64,000 nt of DNA, taken from positions 5,364,001 to 5,428,000 of the forward strand of contig NZ_LT629791.1 of NCBI RefSeq assembly GCF_900105925.1. The letters run 5' to 3'. Within the stretch, counting starts at the first letter, position 1. Each line of letters begins with the position of its first letter. Position numbers and translations under genes: made by a program. This document shows positions 9,653 through 18,028 of this stretch, in pieces. Below the pieces are notes generated by a model. The model worked only from the letters and a program-made list of their open reading frames with translations. It was not told the origin of the DNA and searched no databases. Origin of the DNA: Jiangella alkaliphila (GTDB lineage: Bacteria > Actinomycetota > Actinomycetes > Jiangellales > Jiangellaceae).

Positions 9653-9704
9653 TGATCAAGAGGGCGTTCTCCCTGCCAGCGCGGGGACAACTCCCTCTTG
9701 ATCA
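9653..9704. terminator. Large hairpin in the 237-bp gap upstream of the HGxxPAAW gene
   Basis: TGATCAAGAGGG at 9653-9664 and its exact complement CCCTCTTGATCA at 9693-9704 form a 12-bp stem. It extends inward with two mismatches (GTT/AAC, TCCC/GGGA) around a small loop. It lies 21 bp after the Trp membrane protein stop on the minus strand, so it may act as a terminator or mRNA-stability element inside the trp operon. There is no U-tract. The rest of the 9488-9724 gap shows no gene. Confidence 0.5.
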
Positions 9705-9724
9705 CGGCATGGCGCCTGCCCGTG

Positions 9725-10324
9725 TCAGGACGTCGGGTCGTCGCCGCGGTCGAGGGCGTCCCAGGTGGCGCGGTTGCCTTCGGCTGGCTTCTTGGCGGGC
9801 TCAGCGGCGGGCCGCCGCCCGCGGCCGCCGGATCGCTCGTACCGGGCGCCCATGGACGGCCACGACGGACCGCGGACGGCGACCAGCAGGCCGGCCACCG
9901 TGACCAGCAGGCCGGCCAGGACGACGGCGACGGCCCAGGCGGGCGAGGTGGAGACGGACTCGGCCGGGCCGGTGGCCTCGGGGCCGGTCGCCAGCCAGTC
10001 GGACACCCGTCCGTCGAGGTCCGGCAGCACGACGGCGGCCATGACGGCCTGGACGGCGCCCAGCACGGCCAGGACGCCCCCGACGACGCGCCGGCCCAGC
10101 CGCCGGACCGCGGGGACCGCCACGACGGCCGCCAGCGCCACGAGCGCCACGGCGGGCGCGAGCGGCAGCAGATCCGAGCCGGACACCGGCTCCGTCGTCA
10201 CGGAGAGTGACGACGACTGCTCGGCGGTCCCCCACGAACGCGACGCCGCCACCAATCCGAGGACGCCGCCGGCGGCCAGGAGGAGCAGCGCGCCGAAGTA
10301 CTCGCGGCGGGCCTCCAGGTTCAT
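9725..10324 (-). CDS. Trp-operon-associated membrane protein
   Basis: 199 aa with about four transmembrane helices ([61 protein letters not shown] and [21 protein letters not shown]), separated by a loop with SWGT, then a basic and Pro/Ala-rich cytoplasmic tail. Size, topology and position directly after trpE match the actinobacterial Trp-operon membrane family (Trp_oprn_chp). Its role is unknown; transport or sensing of an aromatic compound has been a guess for the family. The start ATG 10324 overlaps the trpE stop as ATGA. Confidence 0.88.
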   Translation of the reverse strand: MNLEARREYFGALLLLAAGGVLGLVAASRSWGTAEQSSSLSVTTEPVSGSDLLPLAPAVALVALAAVVAVPAVRRLGRRVVGGVLAVLGAVQAVMAAVVLPDLDGRVSDWLATGPEATGPAESVSTSPAWAVAVVLAGLLVTVAGLLVAVRGPSWPSMGARYERSGGRGRRPAAEPAKKPAEGNRATWDALDRGDDPTS

Positions 10325-11853
10325 CGCACCGGCCGCATCGTCTCGGCGACCGCAATGGCGCGCAGCGCCGCCGCGGCCTTGTTGCGCGACTCGGTCCACT
10401 CCGCTTCGGGGTCGGAGTCGGCGACGATGCCCGCGCCGGCCTGGACGTAACCGACGCCGTCGCGGATCAGCGCGGTGCGGATGGCGATCGCGACGTCGAG
10501 GTCGCCGGCGAAGTCGAGGTAGCCGACGACGCCGCCGTAGACCCCGCGGCGGACCGGCTCGAGGTCGTCGATGATCTCCATGGCCCGGACCTTCGGCGCA
10601 CCGGAGAGCGTGCCGGCCGGGAAGCACGCGGCCAGCACGTCGAGCGCCTCCTGGTCGTCGCGCAGCCGGCCGACCACCGTCGACTCGATGTGCATGACGT
10701 GGCTGTAGCGGCGCACCGTCATGAAGTCGACCACCTCGACGGTGCCGGGCGCGCAGACCCGGCCGAGGTCGTTGCGGGACAGGTCGACCAGCATGAGGTG
10801 CTCGGCCCGCTCCTTGGGGTCGGCGAGCAGCTTGTCGGCCAGCGCGGCGTCGGCCTCCGGGGTCTCGCCGCGCCACCGCGTACCGGCGATCGGGTGCGTC
10901 ATGGCGCGGTCGCCGTTGACCTTGACCAGCGCCTCCGGGCTGGACCCGACGACGGAGTAGGCGCCCTCGCCGTCGCCGTCCGGCCCGGGCAGGCGGACGA
11001 GGTACATGTACGGGCTCGGGTTGTCGCGGCGCAGCACCCGGTAGACGTCGAGGGCGTCGGCCGTCGTCGGGGTCTGGAACCGCTGCGAGAGCACGATCTG
11101 GAACGCCTCGCCGGCCCGGATCTCCTCCTTGGCCCGCTCGACCGCGGCGAGGAAGTCGGGCTTCGTGGTGCGGCAGTCGTGCCGCGGCGGCGTGCCGGGG
11201 TCGTACGAGGCGACCGACGACGGCGTCGGCCGGGCCAGCTCGGCGGTCATGCGGTCCAGCCGCTCGACGGCGTCGGTCCACGCCTGGTCGACCCGTTCGT
11301 CGCTGTCGTCCCAGTTGACGGCGTTGGCGACCAGCAGGATGGTGCCGTCGTCGTGGTCGAGGACGGCGACGTCGGTGGCCAGCAGGAAGGACATGTCGGG
11401 CAGCTGGAGATCGTCGATGGTCGTCGACGGCAGCCGCTCCAGCCGCCGCACCGCGTCGTAGGAGACGAACCCGACCAGACCGCCGGTGAGCGGCGGCAGG
11501 CCGGGCAGCCGCCGGCTCTTCAGCGCGCGCATCGTGCCGCGCAGCGCCGCCCACGGGTCGCCGCCGGACGGCAGCCCCACGGGCGGGGCGCCGTGCCAGA
11601 CGGCCTGGCCGTCGCGCTCGCTGAGCACCGCCGCCGACCGCGCGCCGACGAACGAGTAGCGCGACCACACACCGCCGTGCTCGGCGGACTCGAGCAGGAA
11701 GGTTCCGGGACGGTCGGCGGCCAGCTTGCGGTAGACGCCGACCGGGGTCTCGCCGTCGGCCAGCAGCCGCCGCACGACGGGGATGACCCGGTGCTCCTTG
11801 GCCAGCACCCGGAAGGTCGCGAGGTCGGGCTCGACCGGGAGCCCGCCGGTCAT
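10321..11853 (-). CDS. trpE: Anthranilate synthase component I
   Basis: 510 aa. TrpE converts chorismate plus ammonia to anthranilate. The N-terminal regulatory domain holds LLES and the Ser/Tyr of [11 protein letters not shown] (the tryptophan feedback site region). The catalytic domain shows [51 protein letters not shown] and [18 protein letters not shown]. There is no fused glutaminase domain, so a separate TrpG is expected outside the window. The start ATG 11853 overlaps the hisI stop as ATGA. The hisI-trpE linkage is a known actinobacterial arrangement and joins the histidine and tryptophan pathways in one transcript. Confidence 0.97.
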   Translation of the reverse strand: MTGGLPVEPDLATFRVLAKEHRVIPVVRRLLADGETPVGVYRKLAADRPGTFLLESAEHGGVWSRYSFVGARSAAVLSERDGQAVWHGAPPVGLPSGGDPWAALRGTMRALKSRRLPGLPPLTGGLVGFVSYDAVRRLERLPSTTIDDLQLPDMSFLLATDVAVLDHDDGTILLVANAVNWDDSDERVDQAWTDAVERLDRMTAELARPTPSSVASYDPGTPPRHDCRTTKPDFLAAVERAKEEIRAGEAFQIVLSQRFQTPTTADALDVYRVLRRDNPSPYMYLVRLPGPDGDGEGAYSVVGSSPEALVKVNGDRAMTHPIAGTRWRGETPEADAALADKLLADPKERAEHLMLVDLSRNDLGRVCAPGTVEVVDFMTVRRYSHVMHIESTVVGRLRDDQEALDVLAACFPAGTLSGAPKVRAMEIIDDLEPVRRGVYGGVVGYLDFAGDLDVAIAIRTALIRDGVGYVQAGAGIVADSDPEAEWTESRNKAAAALRAIAVAETMRPVR

Positions 11854-12209
11854 GCCGCCGTCCCGGTGACGGAGTCGAGCAGGCCGTCGTCGAAGCAGGT
11901 GCGGGTGCCGGTGTGGCAGGCCGGGCCCTCCTGGTCGACCTGGAGCAGCAGCGTGTCGCCGTCGCAGTCGAGGCGCACCTCGCGCACCCACTGCCGGTTG
12001 CCGGACGTCTCGCCCTTCACCCAGTGACGGCCGCGGCTGCGGCTCCAGTACGTGGCCCGGCCGGTGGTGAGCGTGCGATGCAGCGCCTCGGCGTCCATCC
12101 AGGCCAGCATGAGCACCTCGCCGGTGTCGTGCTGCTGGACGACGGCGGGCAGCAGGCCGTCGGGCGTGAGCTTCAACCGGGCGGCTACGGTGGGGTCGAG
12201 ACCGGGCAT
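11850..12209 (-). CDS. hisI: Phosphoribosyl-AMP cyclohydrolase
   Basis: 119 aa. HisI opens the adenine ring of PR-AMP in the third step of histidine synthesis. Visible motifs are [41 protein letters not shown], the metal-binding [12 protein letters not shown] and the cysteine pair [12 protein letters not shown] 12209 ([13 protein letters not shown]) matches the family N-terminus. GGGGAG abuts it directly with no spacer, so a leaderless or near-leaderless transcript is possible. It heads the hisI-trpE-trpC run and is separated by 10 kb from hisF. Confidence 0.95.
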   Translation of the reverse strand: MPGLDPTVAARLKLTPDGLLPAVVQQHDTGEVLMLAWMDAEALHRTLTTGRATYWSRSRGRHWVKGETSGNRQWVREVRLDCDGDTLLLQVDQEGPACHTGTRTCFDDGLLDSVTGTAA

Positions 12210-12302
12210 CTCCCCATTGTCTCCGACCGCTCCCGCGGGAACGACACGCGGCCGGATCTTCGGTATCGCATCGTGGACGAGACGATGACCAATTAAGGTG
12301 CC

Positions 12303-12325
12303 GTGGTTGGGTACCACACGGTACC
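12303..12325. promoter_or_regulatory. Candidate operator between hisI and the first lipoprotein
   Basis: The divergent 141-bp gap contains GTGGT-TGGGT-ACCAC (12303-12317) overlapping two GGTACC palindromes at 12310-12315 and 12320-12325, spaced one helical turn apart. It lies 26 bp upstream of the lipoprotein GTG. A regulator binding here is inferred from symmetry and position only. I saw no convincing -35/-10 pair. Confidence 0.35.
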
Positions 12326-12350
12326 GACCTCTTGACGAAGGAGCATTCTC

Positions 12351-12839
12351 GTGGCACGCACGTCCCGCGTTGCCGCGGCGGCGTCGGCCGCTGTGGCCGC
12401 GGTCCTGCTGCTGGCCGGTTGCTCAGACGACGGCGACGAGCCGCAGCGCGACCCGTCGGGCAACATCACCGAATCCGCGGGTGCCGACGTGTTCGACGTG
12501 CGGGCCGGCGACTGCCTCGGTGACTTCGGCGACTCCGAGCAGGTCACGGACGTCTCCGTCGTCCCGTGCGACCAGGAGCACGCGCAGGAGATCTACGCGA
12601 CGGCCGAGGTCCCCGACGGCGAGCTGCCGAGCGACGACGACCTCCGTGCGCAGGCCGAAGAGGTCTGCACCGCCGAGTTCGAGACCTACGTCGGGCTCCC
12701 CTACGCGGAGTCGGCGCTCGACTTCACCTGGCTGCAGCCCACCACCGAATCGTGGGACCAGGGCGACCGCGAGCTGGTCTGCCTCGTCAACGACCCCGCC
12801 GGCCCGGTCACGGGTTCGCTGCAGGGCGCGAACCGCTGA
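12351..12839 (+). CDS. Lipoprotein with septum-formation-like domain
   Basis: 162 aa from GTG 12351, with AAGGAG about 8 nt upstream. A lipoprotein signal ([24 protein letters not shown]) has the lipobox LAGC, with Cys at residue 24. A short acidic linker leads to a domain of about 110 residues: [38 protein letters not shown] and the end [27 protein letters not shown]. The pattern of two paired cysteines, the PC...EH motif and the W...GDRE.VC ending resembles the Septum_form-type extracellular domain common in actinomycetes. The next gene is a close paralogue. Function is unknown; the location is the outer face of the membrane. Confidence 0.82.
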   Translation: MARTSRVAAAASAAVAAVLLLAGCSDDGDEPQRDPSGNITESAGADVFDVRAGDCLGDFGDSEQVTDVSVVPCDQEHAQEIYATAEVPDGELPSDDDLRAQAEEVCTAEFETYVGLPYAESALDFTWLQPTTESWDQGDRELVCLVNDPAGPVTGSLQGANR

Positions 12840-12866
12840 GGCTCGAATGCTGACCCCCCATGAACT

Positions 12867-12892
12867 CCGTCGCCCGTCCGAGCGGGCGACGG
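12867..12892 (+). terminator. Perfect hairpin between the two lipoprotein genes
   Basis: CCGTCGCCCG (12867-12876), loop TCCGAG and CGGGCGACGG (12883-12892) form an uninterrupted 10-bp GC stem starting 28 bp after the first lipoprotein stop. There is no T-tract, which is common for actinomycete terminators. It would separate the two paralogues transcriptionally or attenuate the second. Confidence 0.6.
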
Positions 12893-12935
12893 CGCAATGC
12901 GCCGTGCCATCGGCGTGTACAACCTGAAGGAGACA

Positions 12936-13523
12936 ATGATCGTGCGGACCACGATTCGTACTGCTGTCACGGCGCTGGCCGCCGTCGCGGCACTGAGCCT
13001 GAGCGCCTGTGGCGACGACTCGTCGGACGACAACGCCGGCGACGACTCGACCACCACCAGCGAGGAGACTCCTGCTGAGGAGGACACCCCCGCCGAGGAC
13101 GACACCCCGGCCGAGGAGGACACCCCGGCTGAGGAGGACGAGACCGAGGCCCCCGAGGGTGAGACCCAGAACGTCTTCGACGTCGGCCTGGGCGACTGCA
13201 TCAGCAGCTTCAACGCTGAGGAGCAGGTCGAGGAGCTGACCGTCATCCCCTGCGAGGAGGAGCACGACCAGGAGGTGTTCGCGGTCTTCGAGGTCCCGGA
13301 CGGCGACTTCCCGGGCGGCGAGGCCTTCCAGACGCAGGTCGAGACCGACTGCGTCGGCGAGTTCATGACGTTCGTCGGCATGGACTACAACGAGTCGGTT
13401 CTGGACATCCAGTGGCTGGAGCCGACCGAGGAGTCGTGGGCGCAGGGCGACCGCGAGCTCGTCTGCACCGTGTACGACCCGGCCGGCCCGGTGACCGGCA
13501 CCCTCGAGGGTGCCAACCGCTGA
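12936..13523 (+). CDS. Lipoprotein paralogue with acidic TPAEED repeats
   Basis: 195 aa from ATG 12936, or 193 aa from GTG 12942. GAAGGAG ends 3 nt before the ATG and 9 nt before the GTG, so the GTG is a real alternative. The lipobox LSAC is followed by a highly acidic Thr/Glu linker containing four TPAE(E/D)D repeats, then the same cysteine-rich domain as its neighbour: VFDVGLGDC, VIPCEEEHDQEVFA, DCVGEFMTFVGMDY and [27 protein letters not shown]. The duplication is tandem. The long negative linker probably spaces the domain from the membrane through the wall. Function is unknown. Confidence 0.82.
   Translation: MIVRTTIRTAVTALAAVAALSLSACGDDSSDDNAGDDSTTTSEETPAEEDTPAEDDTPAEEDTPAEEDETEAPEGETQNVFDVGLGDCISSFNAEEQVEELTVIPCEEEHDQEVFAVFEVPDGDFPGGEAFQTQVETDCVGEFMTFVGMDYNESVLDIQWLEPTEESWAQGDRELVCTVYDPAGPVTGTLEGANR
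13068..13139 (+). repeat. Four 18-bp in-frame tandem repeats
   Basis: Four consecutive 18-bp units (13068-13085, 13086-13103, 13104-13121, 13122-13139) encode TPAEED, TPAEDD, TPAEED and TPAEED in the lipoprotein linker. Units differ at third positions and one Glu/Asp, so they can expand or contract without frameshift. Confidence 0.85.
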
Positions 13524-13531
13524 GGTTACGT

Positions 13532-13570
13532 CGCGGCCTGGATCAGCGCGACTGGCTGATCCAGGCCGCG
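13532..13570. terminator. 16-bp perfect hairpin between convergent genes
   Basis: The arm at 13532-13547 and its exact complement at 13555-13570 enclose the 7-nt loop GCGACTG. The stem begins 9 bp after the lipoprotein stop, and its right arm is the last codons of the ABC exporter gene (AALHAAWISQSR end), so it can serve both strands. No T-tract is present. Confidence 0.65.
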
Positions 13571-15339
13571 TGCAGGGCGGCGTACACGCCGCCCTTCTCG
13601 ACCAGCTCCACGTGCGGACCGGACTCCACGAGCCGGCCGCGATCGAACACGAACACCTCGTCGGCGGCCTCGGCGGTGGACAGCCGGTGCGCGATGGTCA
13701 CCGACGTCCGGCCGCGGGAGATGCCCTCGAGCGCCCGCGCCAGCCGCACCTCCGTCGCCGGGTCGACCGCGCTCGTGGCCTCGTCGAGGACCAGCAGGTC
13801 GGGGTCGGAGAGGTACGCGCGGGCCAGCGCCACCAGCTGCCGCTCGCCCGCCGACAGCGACTCGCCGCGCTGCCCGACCGGCGTCTCCAGCCCGTAGGCC
13901 AGCGAGTCCAGCCAGTCCCCCAGCCCCAGCTCGGTGACGGCGAGCAGCAGCTCCTCGTCGGACGCCTCGGGCTTGCCGTAGCGCAGGTTGGCCGCGAGGG
14001 TGTCGTCGAACAGGAACCCCTCCTGCGGCACCATGACGACCCGGTCGCGCAGCGACGCGAACCGCACGTCGCGCAGGTCGGTGCCGTCGATCATCACCTT
14101 GCCCTGTACCGGGTCCATCAGGCGGGTGAGCAGCTTGGCGAACGTCGTCTTCCCGGAGCCGGTCTCGCCCACCACCGCGACCCGGGTGTGCCGGGCGATC
14201 GCGACGTCGACGTCGTGCAGCACCGTCGGCCCGCTCGGGTAGGCGTAGGACACGCACTCGAACCGGACGTCGATGGGACCGCGGGGCAGCCGGACGCCGT
14301 CCTCACCCGGGTCGGCGACGTCGGCCGGGGTGTCGAGGATGCCGAGCACCCGCCGCCAGCCGGCGATGGCGTTCTGCGCCTCGCTGAGCACCTCGGTGCC
14401 TACCTGGACCGGCGCGACGAACAGCGTGACGAGGAACAGGAACGCGATCAGCTTGCCGATCGTGATGTCGCCGGCGACGCCGAGCAGCACGCCGACCACG
14501 ACGATGGCGGCGTTGGTCAGCCCGGCCACCACCTCGCCGGTGGAGAACGCCGACGCCGCGAGCCGCTGCGCCCGGCTGGCCGCGACCCGGTGCGACTCGA
14601 CGGCGTCGTCGATGCGCTGCTGGGTGCGGCCCTCGACGGCGTACGCCCGGACCGCCTGGGCGCCGACGACGGACTCGGAAATGGCGCCGAGCATGCCGCC
14701 GACCCGCTCGCGCACCACCATGTACGCCGACGACAGCATGCGCTGGAACGTCCGCAGCGCCAGGAACAGCGGCAGGAAGCAGACCCAGACCAGCAGCGTC
14801 AGCTGCCACGAGTACACGGCCATGACGATGGTCGCGATGATCAGCTGGCCGATGCTGACCAGCATGATCAGCCCGCCCCACTGGACGAACTGCGAGATGG
14901 TGTCGACGTCGCTGGTGACCCGCGAAACCAGCGACCCGCGCCGCTCGGTGTCCTGGGTCAGCACGGAGAGATCGTGGACGTGCCGGAACGCCTTGGTCCG
15001 CAGCGTGGCGAGGCCCGCCTCGCTGGCGCGGAAGATGCGCCGGTTCATCAGGTAGGCGGCGATGACGGTGATGACGACGCCTACCGCGGCCAGCCCGACC
15101 ATCCAGCGGACGTAGCCGAGGTCGGGGCCGCCGCCGGCGTTGAGGCCGTCGTCGATGGTCTGCTGGACGGCGATCGGCACCACGACGCGCCCGGCGGTGG
15201 CGAAGAGCGCGAGCAGCAGCGTCACCCGCAGGCCCTGGGTGATCTCGGGCGACAGCGCGAGGCCGCGCCGGAACGTCGACCATGCGGTGCCGGAGCGGAC
15301 CTCGCCGAGGCGCGATCCTGGGCCGGCTACTGGGCTCAT
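13543..15339 (-). CDS. ABC exporter, permease-ATPase subunit (canonical Walker B)
   Basis: 598 aa. An N-terminal six-helix ABC exporter domain (about 30-320) is fused to an ATPase. Walker A is VVGETGSGKTTFAK, the signature is the non-standard LSAGERQ, Walker B is LLVLDEATSAVD with the catalytic Glu, and the H-loop is VTIAHRLST. It starts at ATG 15339, overlapping the stop of the partner half-transporter as ATGA. The two almost certainly form a heterodimer. This subunit brings the intact catalytic Glu and His but a degenerate signature loop. The substrate is unknown; multidrug or lipid export is typical for the class. Confidence 0.92.
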   Translation of the reverse strand: MSPVAGPGSRLGEVRSGTAWSTFRRGLALSPEITQGLRVTLLLALFATAGRVVVPIAVQQTIDDGLNAGGGPDLGYVRWMVGLAAVGVVITVIAAYLMNRRIFRASEAGLATLRTKAFRHVHDLSVLTQDTERRGSLVSRVTSDVDTISQFVQWGGLIMLVSIGQLIIATIVMAVYSWQLTLLVWVCFLPLFLALRTFQRMLSSAYMVVRERVGGMLGAISESVVGAQAVRAYAVEGRTQQRIDDAVESHRVAASRAQRLAASAFSTGEVVAGLTNAAIVVVGVLLGVAGDITIGKLIAFLFLVTLFVAPVQVGTEVLSEAQNAIAGWRRVLGILDTPADVADPGEDGVRLPRGPIDVRFECVSYAYPSGPTVLHDVDVAIARHTRVAVVGETGSGKTTFAKLLTRLMDPVQGKVMIDGTDLRDVRFASLRDRVVMVPQEGFLFDDTLAANLRYGKPEASDEELLLAVTELGLGDWLDSLAYGLETPVGQRGESLSAGERQLVALARAYLSDPDLLVLDEATSAVDPATEVRLARALEGISRGRTSVTIAHRLSTAEAADEVFVFDRGRLVESGPHVELVEKGGVYAALHAAWISQSR

Positions 15340-17156
15340 GACTGGTCCTTCGGGTTGGCGCCGGCCATGGCCCGCTCGGCGGCGTCGCGCTCGTAGGCGG
15401 TGATGAGGTCGCGGTAACCGGGCGACGTGGTCAGCAGCTCCCGGTGGGTGCCGCGCGCGGACACCCGGCCGTCCTCGACGAAGACGACCTCGTCGGCCAG
15501 CGCGATGGTGGCACGCCGGTACGCGACCACGACGACGGTCGACGGCAGCGCAGCGTCGCGCAGCCCGGCCAGGATGCGCCGCTCGACCTCGGGGTCGACC
15601 GCGCTGGTGGCGTCGTCGAGGACGAGCAGCCGCGGCTTGCGGACCAGCGCGCGGGCCAGCGCCAGCCGCTGCCGCTGCCCGCCGGACAGCGTCGCGCCGC
15701 GCTCGCCGATGTGGGCGTCGAGCTCACCGTCGAGGTCGTGCACGAAGCGGTCGCCCTGGGCCAGCCGCAGCGCCGCCCAGACATCCTCGTCAGGCGCCGC
15801 CAGGCCGAGCGTGACGTTGTCGCGGACGCTGTCCTCGAAGATGAACGGCTGCTGGAACACCAGCGACACGGCGCCGGCGACCTGGCCGGGTTCGAGCTGG
15901 CGCAGGTCCATGCCGTCGAGCAGCACCGCCCCGCTGACCGGGTCGACCAGCCGGACCAGCAGGCTGGCCAGCGTCGACTTGCCCGACCCGGTCGCGCCGA
16001 CGACGGCGACCGTGCGGCCCGGCTCGACGTCGAGGTGGACGCCGTCGAGCACCGGCGTGCCCTCGACGTAGGAGTAGCCGACGTCGTCGAGGCCGAGGTG
16101 CGCCGCGCCGTTGCCGCCGTCGCCGTTCGCCGGCGTGAGCCGGTCGGTGCCGTGCGGCAGCGCCCCCTTGGCGTCGAGCACCGCCTGCACCCGCCGCCAG
16201 CCGACGCTGGCGCGCGGCAGTTCGCCGAGCACGAAGCCGATGGCGCGGATCGGGAACGCGGTGATGGTGAGCAGGTAGGCGACCTGGACGAGCGTGCCGG
16301 CCGCCAGCGAGCCGTCGGCCACCCGGACCGAGCCGATGAGCAGCACCGCCAGCACGCCGAGGTTCGGCAGCGCGTCGAGCATCGGGTCGAACGCGCCGCG
16401 CACCCGGCCGACCGCCGCGTTGGCGTCGCGCAACTGGCCGGCGACCTTGGCGAACCGGGCGGTCTCGGCGGCCTCGCGGCCCAGCGCCTTGACCACCATG
16501 GCGCCGTCGAAGGATTCGTGCGCCACCCCGGACAGCTCGGCCCGCAGCGCCTGCGCGCGCGTGGCCAGCGGCGACAGCCGGCGTTGGTAGACGAAGTTGA
16601 GCAGCAGCACGGCCGGGAACAGCAGCGCGCCGACCACCGCCAGCAACGGGTCGGCCAGGAACATCGACACCAGCGCGAACGCCAGCATGACGATGACGCC
16701 CAGCGCGAACGGCAGCGGCGCGATGGGCCAGAACGACGACTCGACGTCGGCATTCGCGTTGGACAGCAGCTTGCCGGTGGAATGCTGGTGGTGCCACGAC
16801 AGCGGGAGCTTCAGGTACTGGCGGCTGACCTGGCGCCGGTACCTTGCGTTGAGGCGGTACTGGCCGAGCCCGGCGAAGTACCGGCGCACCACGATGCCGC
16901 CGGCCTTGACCAGCGACGTCACCATGATCGCAAGCGCCGCCAACACCAGCGCGCCCGTCGTCGTCTCGCCGTCGCGGAACGCCGGCACCACCACGCGGTC
17001 GGTGACCCGCCCGATGACCTCGGCGGCCGCCACCGTCGCGAACCCGTACACCGCGCTGCCCGCGACCGCGATACCCAGGATGACCGGCTCGTCGCGCATG
17101 GCCCGGACGAGGATCCGGACCCCCTCGCGCAGGGTGGCCTGCCGCTCGTCCCTCAC
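15336..17156 (-). CDS. ABC exporter, permease-ATPase subunit (degenerate Walker B)
   Basis: 606 aa from GTG 17156 (VRDERQATLREGVRILVRAMRDEP). The open frame runs on to 17573 but only through the repeat region. The transmembrane domain is fused to an ATPase: Walker A VVGATGSGKSTLAS, canonical signature LSGGQRQRLALARAL, but Walker B LLVLDDATSAVD (Asp in place of the catalytic Glu) and VVVVAYRRATI where the switch His should be (Tyr). It is therefore the non-hydrolysing half. Its degenerate Walker site would face the partner's degenerate LSAGE signature, giving one consensus and one dead site, as in TM287/288-type exporters. First gene of the pair. Confidence 0.92.
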   Translation of the reverse strand: MRDERQATLREGVRILVRAMRDEPVILGIAVAGSAVYGFATVAAAEVIGRVTDRVVVPAFRDGETTTGALVLAALAIMVTSLVKAGGIVVRRYFAGLGQYRLNARYRRQVSRQYLKLPLSWHHQHSTGKLLSNANADVESSFWPIAPLPFALGVIVMLAFALVSMFLADPLLAVVGALLFPAVLLLNFVYQRRLSPLATRAQALRAELSGVAHESFDGAMVVKALGREAAETARFAKVAGQLRDANAAVGRVRGAFDPMLDALPNLGVLAVLLIGSVRVADGSLAAGTLVQVAYLLTITAFPIRAIGFVLGELPRASVGWRRVQAVLDAKGALPHGTDRLTPANGDGGNGAAHLGLDDVGYSYVEGTPVLDGVHLDVEPGRTVAVVGATGSGKSTLASLLVRLVDPVSGAVLLDGMDLRQLEPGQVAGAVSLVFQQPFIFEDSVRDNVTLGLAAPDEDVWAALRLAQGDRFVHDLDGELDAHIGERGATLSGGQRQRLALARALVRKPRLLVLDDATSAVDPEVERRILAGLRDAALPSTVVVVAYRRATIALADEVVFVEDGRVSARGTHRELLTTSPGYRDLITAYERDAAERAMAGANPKDQS

Positions 17157-17300
17157 GTCACTCGCTCTCTGCGCTCCGACTGCCCCCGACAGAGCGCAGG
17201 CGTGATCGACCGCTCGCGCGAAATCCGTGGGGTGCCCGGCTTTGTACGGTACCAACAGCCGCCGACACACCTGTAATCGGTTTCCAGTCACGAGCGGGGC

Positions 17301-17387
17301 GCGAGATGAGACGTTCGCCGGCGGTTTTGCCGAGTTGGCCGTCCCCCTGCTGCCCATTTTCTCAGCCGCGCACCCGCGCCTCAAGCG
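17301..17387 (-). repeat. Repeat copy A (outer pair, with D)
   Basis: Read on the minus strand, this begins near GTCCGCTTGAGGCGC, passes CGCGGCTGAG, then ATGGGCAGCAGGGGGACG, CCAACTCGGCAA and CCGGCGAACG. Copy D on the plus strand (17853-17881 continuing at 20990-21045 across the IS1380 insertion) follows the same order at roughly 80% identity by eye. Both encode a similar stub (MGSRGT.NSA.PP.N), but no longer conserved frame. The 17157-17881 gap has no credible gene; it is composed of copies A-D and the central palindrome. Confidence 0.7.
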
Positions 17388-17418
17388 GACTATGGAGGCG
17401 CTTCGCGCCGACGGGACC

Positions 17419-17475
17419 GCTTGACCCGCGGGCCCGCGGCCTAAGAACCGGCAGCTATCAGGGGGACGGGGAAGA
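17419..17475 (+). repeat. Repeat copy B (inner pair, with C)
   Basis: Plus-strand order is CGCTTGACCCGC, CGCGGCCTAAG, then GGCAGCTATCAGGGGGACG and GGGA. Copy C (17757-17814, minus strand) has the same order: CTTGACCCGC, CGCGGTCTAAG, then GGCAGCTATCAGGGGGACG and GGGG. B and C share with A and D the core CTTGA..CGC - CGCGG - CTAAG - GGCAG - CAGGGGGACG, so all four are one family in two subtypes. Confidence 0.75.
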
Positions 17476-17531
17476 ACCGGGCACAGCCCGCCGGATTCGT
17501 GCAGTTCGCCCGACTTTGCGTGGTTGGCTTC

Positions 17532-17625
17532 CTGGGTCTGAGGCGCGTCCTGGGTCTGAGTCGCGCTAAACACCCGTTTCGCGCCCGAAACCGCGACTCA
17601 CACCCAGGACGCGCCTCACACCCAG
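17532..17625. repeat. Central 34-bp inverted repeat (cruciform)
   Basis: Arms 17532-17565 and 17592-17625 are complementary at 32 of 34 positions around a 26-bp loop. Each arm is itself a near-duplicate of a 17-18 bp unit beginning CTGGGTCTGAG (right-arm complement CTGGGTGTGAG). It sits at the centre of the B/C and A/D inverted pairs. The two mismatches are C against G at the same place in both sub-units. Confidence 0.85.
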
Positions 17626-17756
17626 ATTGGTGAGCGTCCGGCGTCCTCCACAGCGAAAGTCGTCCTCGATGGCAGAAACCGTCCTCGCGCCCCATCGAAG
17701 ACGGTCGCCACTATCGAAGACGACCGCCGGCATCGACGCCCGACCCGTCGCCACAC

Positions 17757-17814
17757 CTCCCCCGTCCCCCTGATAGCTGCCAGTACTTAGACCGCGAGGG
17801 TGCGGGTCAAGTCC
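17757..17814 (-). repeat. Repeat copy C (inner pair, with B)
   Basis: Reverse complement of the B pattern: minus strand GGACTTGACCCGC, CGCGGTCTAAG, TACTGGCAGCTATCAGG and GGGACGGGGG. The stretch between the central palindrome and C (17640-17745) has its own short direct repeats: GAAA.CGTCCTCG twice and ATCGAAGACG twice, the second pair inverted relative to the first. Confidence 0.75.
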
Positions 17815-17852
17815 AAGCCCCCAACCACAGCGAACAATGAACAGCAGAGGCG

Positions 17853-17881
17853 CGGACTTGAGGCGCACCCTCGCGGCTAAG
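17853..17881 (+). repeat. Repeat copy D, left part (interrupted by IS1380 element)
   Basis: GCGGACTTGAGGCGC then CCTCGCGGCTAAG ends exactly at the IS1380 target duplication CTAAG (17877-17881). The copy resumes after the second CTAAG (20985-20989) with ACCATGGGCAGCAGGG, CCCAACTCGGCAACACC and GGTGAACGCG to about 21045. Removing 17882-20989 restores a full copy of the A type in inverted orientation to A. Confidence 0.72.
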
Positions 17882-18028
17882 CCTCGATCCGTGGAAGGGC
17901 TATCGGGTGATCTTCGCTCCTGACTGTTGATCTTGATCGGGGTCGTGGGCAGGGCTGGTCGGCTGGTCTGCCCAGCTCTTCCACGTGTCGGTGTCCGGTC
18001 GGGGCCCGGTGCGGGCGGTGGTCGACGG

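Noticed and set aside
13068..13139. Possible CRISPR-like repeat
   Set aside because: Units are contiguous 18-bp coding repeats without spacers.
17157..17573. Possible 139-residue N-terminal extension of the ABC exporter subunit
   Set aside because: It runs through repeat copies A and B and the central palindrome, has no exporter homology, and GTG 17156 gives the normal family length.
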